Assembly: GCF_027853245.1 (NCBI RefSeq)
Contig: NZ_JAPTZM010000008.1
Length of the DNA stretch: 64,000 nt
Source of the DNA: Atlantibacter subterraneus
Lineage (GTDB): Bacteria; Pseudomonadota; Gammaproteobacteria; Enterobacterales; Enterobacteriaceae
Strand: one strand, 5' to 3'
Shown here: positions 59,379-64,000 of the stretch, one piece after another
Position numbering within the stretch: the first letter of the stretch is position 1
Layout: each line of letters opens with the position of its first letter
The notes under the pieces: generated by a model
What the model was told of the DNA's origin: nothing
Seen by the model: only the letters and a program-made list of their open reading frames with translations
The model's database searches: none
Program-made: the position numbers and the translations under genes

Positions 59379-62252
59379 ATGACCCAGACCCTCGACCAGT
59401 TGGAAAACCGCGACGCGTTTATTGACCGTCATATCGGCCCGGATAGCGAGCAGCTGCACACCATGCTCAAAACCGTTGGCGCGGACTCCCTTGATGCCCT
59501 GACGGCGCAAATTGTCCCGGCGGACATTCAGCTGGCGACGCCGCCCGCTATCGGCGAGGCGACCACCGAATTCGCGGCGCTGGCTGAACTGAAAGCCATC
59601 GCCGCCCGCAACAAACGTTTTAAAACCTTTATCGGTATGGGCTATGCCGCCGTGCACACGCCGCCGGTGATCCTGCGCAATATGCTGGAAAACCCGGGCT
59701 GGTACACCGCCTATACGCCGTACCAGCCGGAAGTATCCCAGGGCCGTCTTGAAGCACTGCTCAACTTCCAACAGGTGACCATCGATCTGACCGGCATGGA
59801 CATCGCGTCGGCCTCGCTGCTGGATGAAGCCACTGCAGCGGCGGAAGCCATGGCAATGGCCAAACGCGTCAGCAAACTCAAGGGCGCGAACCGCTTCTTC
59901 GTGGCGGCTGACGTACACCCGCAGACGCTGGATGTGGTGCGTACCCGCGCCGAAACCTTTGGCTTTGACGTGATTGTCGATGACGCGCATAAAGTGCTCG
60001 ACCATCAGGACGTGTTCGGCGTGCTGTTGCAGCAGGTCGGTACCACGGGCGAAGTGCATGATTACGCTGCGCTGATTGCTGAACTGAAGTCGCGCAAAGT
60101 GGTGGTCAGCGTGGCCGCTGATTTTATGGCGCTGGTATTGCTGACCGCGCCGGGCCATCAGGGGGCGGATATCGTATTCGGCTCCGCCCAGCGCTTCGGC
60201 GTACCGATGGGCTACGGCGGCCCGCATGCGGCGTTCTTTGGCGCTCGCGATGAGCATAAACGCTCTATGCCTGGCCGTATCATCGGCGTTTCTAAAGATG
60301 CGGCGGGCAACACCGCGCTGCGTATGGCGATGCAGACCCGCGAACAGCATATCCGCCGCGAGAAAGCCAACTCCAACATCTGCACTTCCCAGGTGCTGCT
60401 GGCCAATATCGCCAGCCTGTATGCGGTTTACCACGGCCCGAAAGGCCTGAAGCGCATCGCCGATCGCATCCACCGTATGACCGATATCCTGGCGGCGGGC
60501 CTGCAACATAAAGGCCTGAAACTGCGCCACAGTAGCTGGTTCGACACGCTGTGCGTGGAAATCGCTGATAAAGCCGCGGTGCTGAGCCGCGCCCAGGCCA
60601 AAGAAATCAACCTGCGCAGCGACGTGCTGAACGCGGTGGGTATCACCCTTGATGAAACCACCACCCGTCAGGATCTGCTGAACCTGTTTGACGTGCTGCT
60701 GGGCGACAACCACGGGCTGGATATCAGCGAGCTGGATAAAGACGTGGCGCACGACAGCCGCTCGATCCCGGACGCCATGCTGCGCCAGGACGCGATCCTG
60801 ACTCACCCGGTGTTTAATCGCTATCACAGCGAAACCGAGATGATGCGCTACATGCACGCTCTGGAGCGTAAAGATCTGGCGCTCAACCAGGCGATGATCC
60901 CGCTGGGCTCCTGCACCATGAAGCTTAACGCGGCGGCGGAAATGATCCCCATCACCTGGCCGGAATTTGCTGAACTGCACCCGTTCTGCCCGGTGGATCA
61001 GGCGGAAGGCTATCATCAGATGATCGCACAGCTCTCCGACTGGCTGGTGAAACTCACCGGTTACGACGCGCTGTGCATGCAGCCGAACTCCGGTGCGCAG
61101 GGCGAATACGCCGGTCTGCTGGCTATCCGTCACTATCATGAAAGCCGCAACGAAGGCCATCGCGATATCTGCCTGATCCCGGCGTCCGCTCACGGCACCA
61201 ATCCGGCGTCTGCGCAGATGGCGGGGATGCAGGTAGTGGTCGTGGCGTGCGATAAGCAGGGCAATATCGACCTGACCGATCTGCGCGTTAAAGCCGAGCA
61301 GGCGGGCGACCAGCTGTCGTGCATCATGGTGACCTATCCGTCGACACACGGCGTGTACGAAGAGACCATTCGCGAAGTGTGCAACGTGGTGCATCAGTTT
61401 GGTGGTCAGGTTTACCTCGACGGCGCGAACATGAACGCCCAGGTGGGCATCACCACGCCAGGCCATATCGGCGCGGATGTCTCGCACCTCAACCTGCATA
61501 AAACTTTCTGTATTCCGCACGGCGGCGGCGGCCCGGGCATGGGTCCGATCGGCGTGAAAGCGCATCTGGCCCCGTTTGTGCCGGGCCACAGCGTGGTACA
61601 GATTGAAGGTATGCTGACCCGTCAGGGTGCGGTTTCCGCCGCACCGTTCGGCAGCGCGTCGATCCTGCCTATCAGCTGGATGTACATCCGCATGATGGGT
61701 GCCCAGGGTCTTAAGCGTGCCAGCCAGACGGCGATCCTCAACGCCAATTACATTGCGACGCGTCTGAAAAGCGCGTTCCCGGTGCTGTATACCGGGCGCG
61801 ATGGCCGCGTGGCGCACGAGTGCATCCTTGATATTCGTCCGCTGAAAGAGCAGACCGGCATCAGCGAGCTGGACATCGCCAAGCGTTTAATCGACTACGG
61901 ATTCCACGCGCCAACCATGTCGTTCCCGGTAGCCGGCACCCTGATGGTTGAGCCGACCGAATCGGAAAGCAAACTGGAGCTGGACCGCTTTATTGATGCG
62001 ATGCTGACCATCCGCGAGGAGATCGATCGCGTGGCGAAAGGCGAATGGCCGCTGGACGATAACCCGCTGGTTAACGCGCCGCATACCCAGAACGAACTGG
62101 CCGAAGAGTGGGTGCACCCGTACAGCCGCGAGCTGGCGGTGTTCCCGGCGGGCCACGCCAATAAATACTGGCCGACGGTTAAGCGTCTGGACGATGTGTA
62201 CGGCGACCGTAATCTGTTCTGCTCCTGCGTGCCGATGAGCGAATATCAGTAA
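59379..62252 (+). CDS. gcvP: Glycine dehydrogenase (decarboxylating), P protein
   Basis: PLP enzyme that decarboxylates glycine and loads the aminomethyl group on GcvH. It has 957 residues, as in E. coli, fusing the two halves that are separate in some bacteria. The PLP lysine is K708 in NLHKTFCIPHGGGGPGMGP. HGTNPASAQMAG and the N-terminal GMGYAAVHTPPVILRN are typical. Two terminator hairpins follow. Confidence 0.98.
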   Translation: MTQTLDQLENRDAFIDRHIGPDSEQLHTMLKTVGADSLDALTAQIVPADIQLATPPAIGEATTEFAALAELKAIAARNKRFKTFIGMGYAAVHTPPVILRNMLENPGWYTAYTPYQPEVSQGRLEALLNFQQVTIDLTGMDIASASLLDEATAAAEAMAMAKRVSKLKGANRFFVAADVHPQTLDVVRTRAETFGFDVIVDDAHKVLDHQDVFGVLLQQVGTTGEVHDYAALIAELKSRKVVVSVAADFMALVLLTAPGHQGADIVFGSAQRFGVPMGYGGPHAAFFGARDEHKRSMPGRIIGVSKDAAGNTALRMAMQTREQHIRREKANSNICTSQVLLANIASLYAVYHGPKGLKRIADRIHRMTDILAAGLQHKGLKLRHSSWFDTLCVEIADKAAVLSRAQAKEINLRSDVLNAVGITLDETTTRQDLLNLFDVLLGDNHGLDISELDKDVAHDSRSIPDAMLRQDAILTHPVFNRYHSETEMMRYMHALERKDLALNQAMIPLGSCTMKLNAAAEMIPITWPEFAELHPFCPVDQAEGYHQMIAQLSDWLVKLTGYDALCMQPNSGAQGEYAGLLAIRHYHESRNEGHRDICLIPASAHGTNPASAQMAGMQVVVVACDKQGNIDLTDLRVKAEQAGDQLSCIMVTYPSTHGVYEETIREVCNVVHQFGGQVYLDGANMNAQVGITTPGHIGADVSHLNLHKTFCIPHGGGGPGMGPIGVKAHLAPFVPGHSVVQIEGMLTRQGAVSAAPFGSASILPISWMYIRMMGAQGLKRASQTAILNANYIATRLKSAFPVLYTGRDGRVAHECILDIRPLKEQTGISELDIAKRLIDYGFHAPTMSFPVAGTLMVEPTESESKLELDRFIDAMLTIREEIDRVAKGEWPLDDNPLVNAPHTQNELAEEWVHPYSRELAVFPAGHANKYWPTVKRLDDVYGDRNLFCSCVPMSEYQ

Positions 62253-62274
62253 CGCAGCGCGTTGTTCTATCCTG

Positions 62275-62330
62275 TAAGGGCACTTCGGTGCCCTTAAATT
62301 AAAGCCGCTCTGCCAGAGCGGCTTTAATTT
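62275..62330 (+). terminator. Double terminator after gcvP
   Basis: First hairpin: TAAGGGCAC / GTGCCCTTA with a TTCG loop (62275-62296). Second: a perfect 16 bp stem, AAATTAAAGCCGCTCT / AGAGCGGCTTTAATTT, with a 3 nt loop (62296-62330). The second is a near-symmetric, strong insulator. It marks the end of the conserved block and the start of AT-rich accessory DNA. Confidence 0.85.
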
Positions 62331-62473
62331 ATATTGGATGAGTAAAATAATTATCCGTCTATTTTTACACCTTTACTGGAAATCAGCCGTTATTGATCAC
62401 TGGAAGCTGAATTAACCTGCTTATATTTACTCCGCTTTTTTTATATTTTAAAAACTATAAATGGAATAAATAT
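62331..62473. promoter_or_regulatory. AT-rich leader of the Hcp-lipase gene
   Basis: About 143 bp, markedly AT-rich, between the gcvP terminators and the Hcp-lipase start, with several TATA-type hexamers and TGGAA 8 bp before the ATG. Probably holds the promoter; I cannot pick one -10/-35 pair. The composition suggests imported DNA. Confidence 0.5.
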
Positions 62474-64000
62474 ATGAGCCATATGGTCTACCTGAAAATA
62501 ATGGGTGAACAGCAGGGTGATATTTCTCAGGGGTGTGGAAGTGAGCAGTCAGTCGGTAACCGTTATCAGTACGGGCATGAAGATGAAATATACGTTTTCA
62601 GCTTAGACGATTCCGTAACGAATACCTCTCAGGGCGTGAAATATCACGGCATTAATTTCTGTAAAACGGTGGATAAAAGCTCCCCGCTGCTTATGAATGC
62701 CATTAATAATAATGAACGCTGCTGGATGAATTTTGATTTTTACCGGATTAACCGTTCAGGCAGATGGGAGAAGTATTTTAATATTGAGGTACGCGGCGCC
62801 TCGCTGAGTGTGGATATCACCCAGATTTGCACCAGTTGTATCGATCAGGAATACATCACGGTCCAGTTCGATTACATCTGCTACCGGCATCTGGCAGCCG
62901 GTACTGAGTATTGCCATCTTATCGCGCCGGAACGCTACAACACGCTCTTTCCTGTGGCGATGAAAATCACCGAGCCGGAAATTAAAAAACGGGAAATTAC
63001 GCTGACGATTGGCGTGTTTTTTGACGGCACGGGCAATAATATTACCAACGCTAACCTGAGAATGAGCGATTGCAACCCCGAACGCTTTGGAATTGATCCC
63101 GGCGAGGCGGGTGAGTTTAATCAGCGGTGTATGGAAAAAAAGGGAATTACGGGGACAGGGGCCACCAGTTATTTGGGTGGACATACTAATATTCACTGGC
63201 TGAATTCTTTGTATGTTGAAGACCTTAAGATCACCGATGATTTAAGCGTATATCAACAGAAAATCTACGTTGAGGGCATTGGTACCGAAAATAACAAAGC
63301 CGATTCGCTGATGGGGATGGGACTGGGTAATTATGATACGGGAGTGATTGCAAAAACTGACCGGGCTGTTCAGCTTATTCGAGATAAAATTGCTGATTTT
63401 ATTAGCAAGCTACATAGCCAACAGGTGACGATAAAAGCGCTTCAGTTCGACGTGTTTGGCTTCAGCCGCGGCGCGGCGGCGGCGCGCCACTTCGCCAGCC
63501 GGGTATTTCAGCGCGACCCGGCGCTGGTGAATGCCGTTTCGGCGGCATTCAGTGCGGTTACATATCAGGGAAAACCGGCCGGCGAGGTGCGTTTTCTCGG
63601 TATCTTCGACACGGTGGCCGCCGTGGGCGGCGTGGAGGACGGCTTTAACCCGCATGACAGCAATAACCCCGGAGTCAGACTGGCGCTGCCGCGTGGCATC
63701 GCGAAACAGGTTTTCCACCTGACCGCAATGCACGAGTGCCGGTATAACTTCTGCCTTAACAGCGTGAAAGGGCACTGGCCCGAGCTCAGCCTGCCGGGCG
63801 CGCACTCCGATATCGGCGGCGGCTATAACGCCAAGGAAACGGAGTATCTTTTCCTGACCCGTCCTGAAATTGAAACCCGGCCGGAGTCCGTACCGGACAG
63901 TGAAACCCGCGTGTACCGCCATGCCGCCGTGCAGGCCAGACGACTGCTGGACTACCCGGTGCTGGCTCCGCTGTTACCCTCCGGCGTGATGCAGACGGAA
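62474..64000 (+). CDS. Type VI secretion effector: Hcp fused to a DUF2235 (Tle1-type) lipase, 3' end cut off
   Basis: Open from ATG 62474 to the window end (509 codons, no stop). Residues 1 to about 155 are an Hcp tube domain: GNRYQYGHEDEIYVFSLDDS and VDKSSPLL are typical. From about 178 a DUF2235 alpha/beta-hydrolase domain starts with GVFFDGTGNN (G180-N189). The nucleophile is S331 in DVFGFSRGAAAARH (GxSxG), with D379 in IFDTVAAVGG and H444-S-D446 in GAHSDIGGGY. Tle1 lipases are phospholipases of antibacterial type VI secretion, so this is probably a toxin carried as part of the Hcp tube. GC content is low up to about 63420 and high after it. The C terminus and any immunity gene are outside the window. 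No other secretion gene is in view. Confidence 0.9.
   Translation, partial: MSHMVYLKIMGEQQGDISQGCGSEQSVGNRYQYGHEDEIYVFSLDDSVTNTSQGVKYHGINFCKTVDKSSPLLMNAINNNERCWMNFDFYRINRSGRWEKYFNIEVRGASLSVDITQICTSCIDQEYITVQFDYICYRHLAAGTEYCHLIAPERYNTLFPVAMKITEPEIKKREITLTIGVFFDGTGNNITNANLRMSDCNPERFGIDPGEAGEFNQRCMEKKGITGTGATSYLGGHTNIHWLNSLYVEDLKITDDLSVYQQKIYVEGIGTENNKADSLMGMGLGNYDTGVIAKTDRAVQLIRDKIADFISKLHSQQVTIKALQFDVFGFSRGAAAARHFASRVFQRDPALVNAVSAAFSAVTYQGKPAGEVRFLGIFDTVAAVGGVEDGFNPHDSNNPGVRLALPRGIAKQVFHLTAMHECRYNFCLNSVKGHWPELSLPGAHSDIGGGYNAKETEYLFLTRPEIETRPESVPDSETRVYRHAAVQARRLLDYPVLAPLLPSGVMQTE

Noticed and set aside
59310..61817. 835-codon open frame on the - strand across gcvP
   Set aside because: Antisense shadow of gcvP, with low-complexity His/Arg/Gln-rich translation and no family motifs.
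1..64000. CRISPR array, tRNA genes, IS elements or prophage
   Set aside because: I looked for direct repeat-spacer patterns, transposase motifs and tRNA-like cloverleaf ends and saw none; the only dispersed repeat recognised is the ERIC element.

Overview
The window is chromosomal DNA of a member of the Enterobacteriaceae close to Escherichia, Klebsiella and Enterobacter. Nearly every gene has an E. coli counterpart of equal or almost equal length, it carries a canonical 6S RNA, a SecM arrest peptide and an ERIC repeat, and its codon use is GC-rich. I cannot fix the genus. It is not E. coli itself: an ECF-transporter operon lies between tktA and epd, and a Hcp-lipase gene follows gcvP.

Region 1 (1-19860, all + strand) is the division and cell-wall (dcw) cluster: end of ftsL, ftsI, murE, murF, mraY, murD, ftsW, murG, murC, ddlB, ftsQ, ftsA, ftsZ, then lpxC, secM and secA. 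The genes overlap or nearly touch. They make lipid II, build the septal synthase and the FtsZ ring, commit to lipid A, and power Sec export. The cluster ends at a strong terminator after secA.

Region 2 (19879-35361) does not continue with mutT as in E. coli. It starts at hemW and runs through the block known from about 64-66 min of the E. coli map: hemW-rdgB-yggU-yggT-yggS, yggR, ruvX-yqgE-gshB-rsmE, endA, sprT, galP, metK, yqgB-speA, speB. The secA/hemW junction is the signature of an inversion around oriC with nearly equal arms.

Region 3 (35412-52800) holds loiP, tktA, a five-gene ECF-transporter/PPC-domain operon with an FNR-like promoter, epd-pgk-fbaA (with CRP and Cra sites), mscS, argO, yggE, argP, rpiA, serA, fau, ssrS and zapA: central carbon metabolism, osmotic safety, arginine export and serine synthesis.

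Region 4 (52962-62330) holds ygfB-pepP-ubiH-ubiI and the glycine cleavage operon gcvT-gcvH-gcvP, with GcvA- and PurR-like sites upstream and an ERIC element between gcvH and gcvP.

Region 5 (62331-64000) is accessory. An AT-rich leader precedes a gene, cut by the window end, encoding an Hcp tube protein fused to a DUF2235/Tle1-type lipase: a specialised type VI secretion effector. Its base composition changes abruptly inside the lipase domain. The most unusual items are the inversion junction, this Hcp-lipase fusion, the uncharacterised ECF/PPC operon and its promoter, a perfect 11+11 bp inverted repeat before tktA, and the yqgB-speA overlap.
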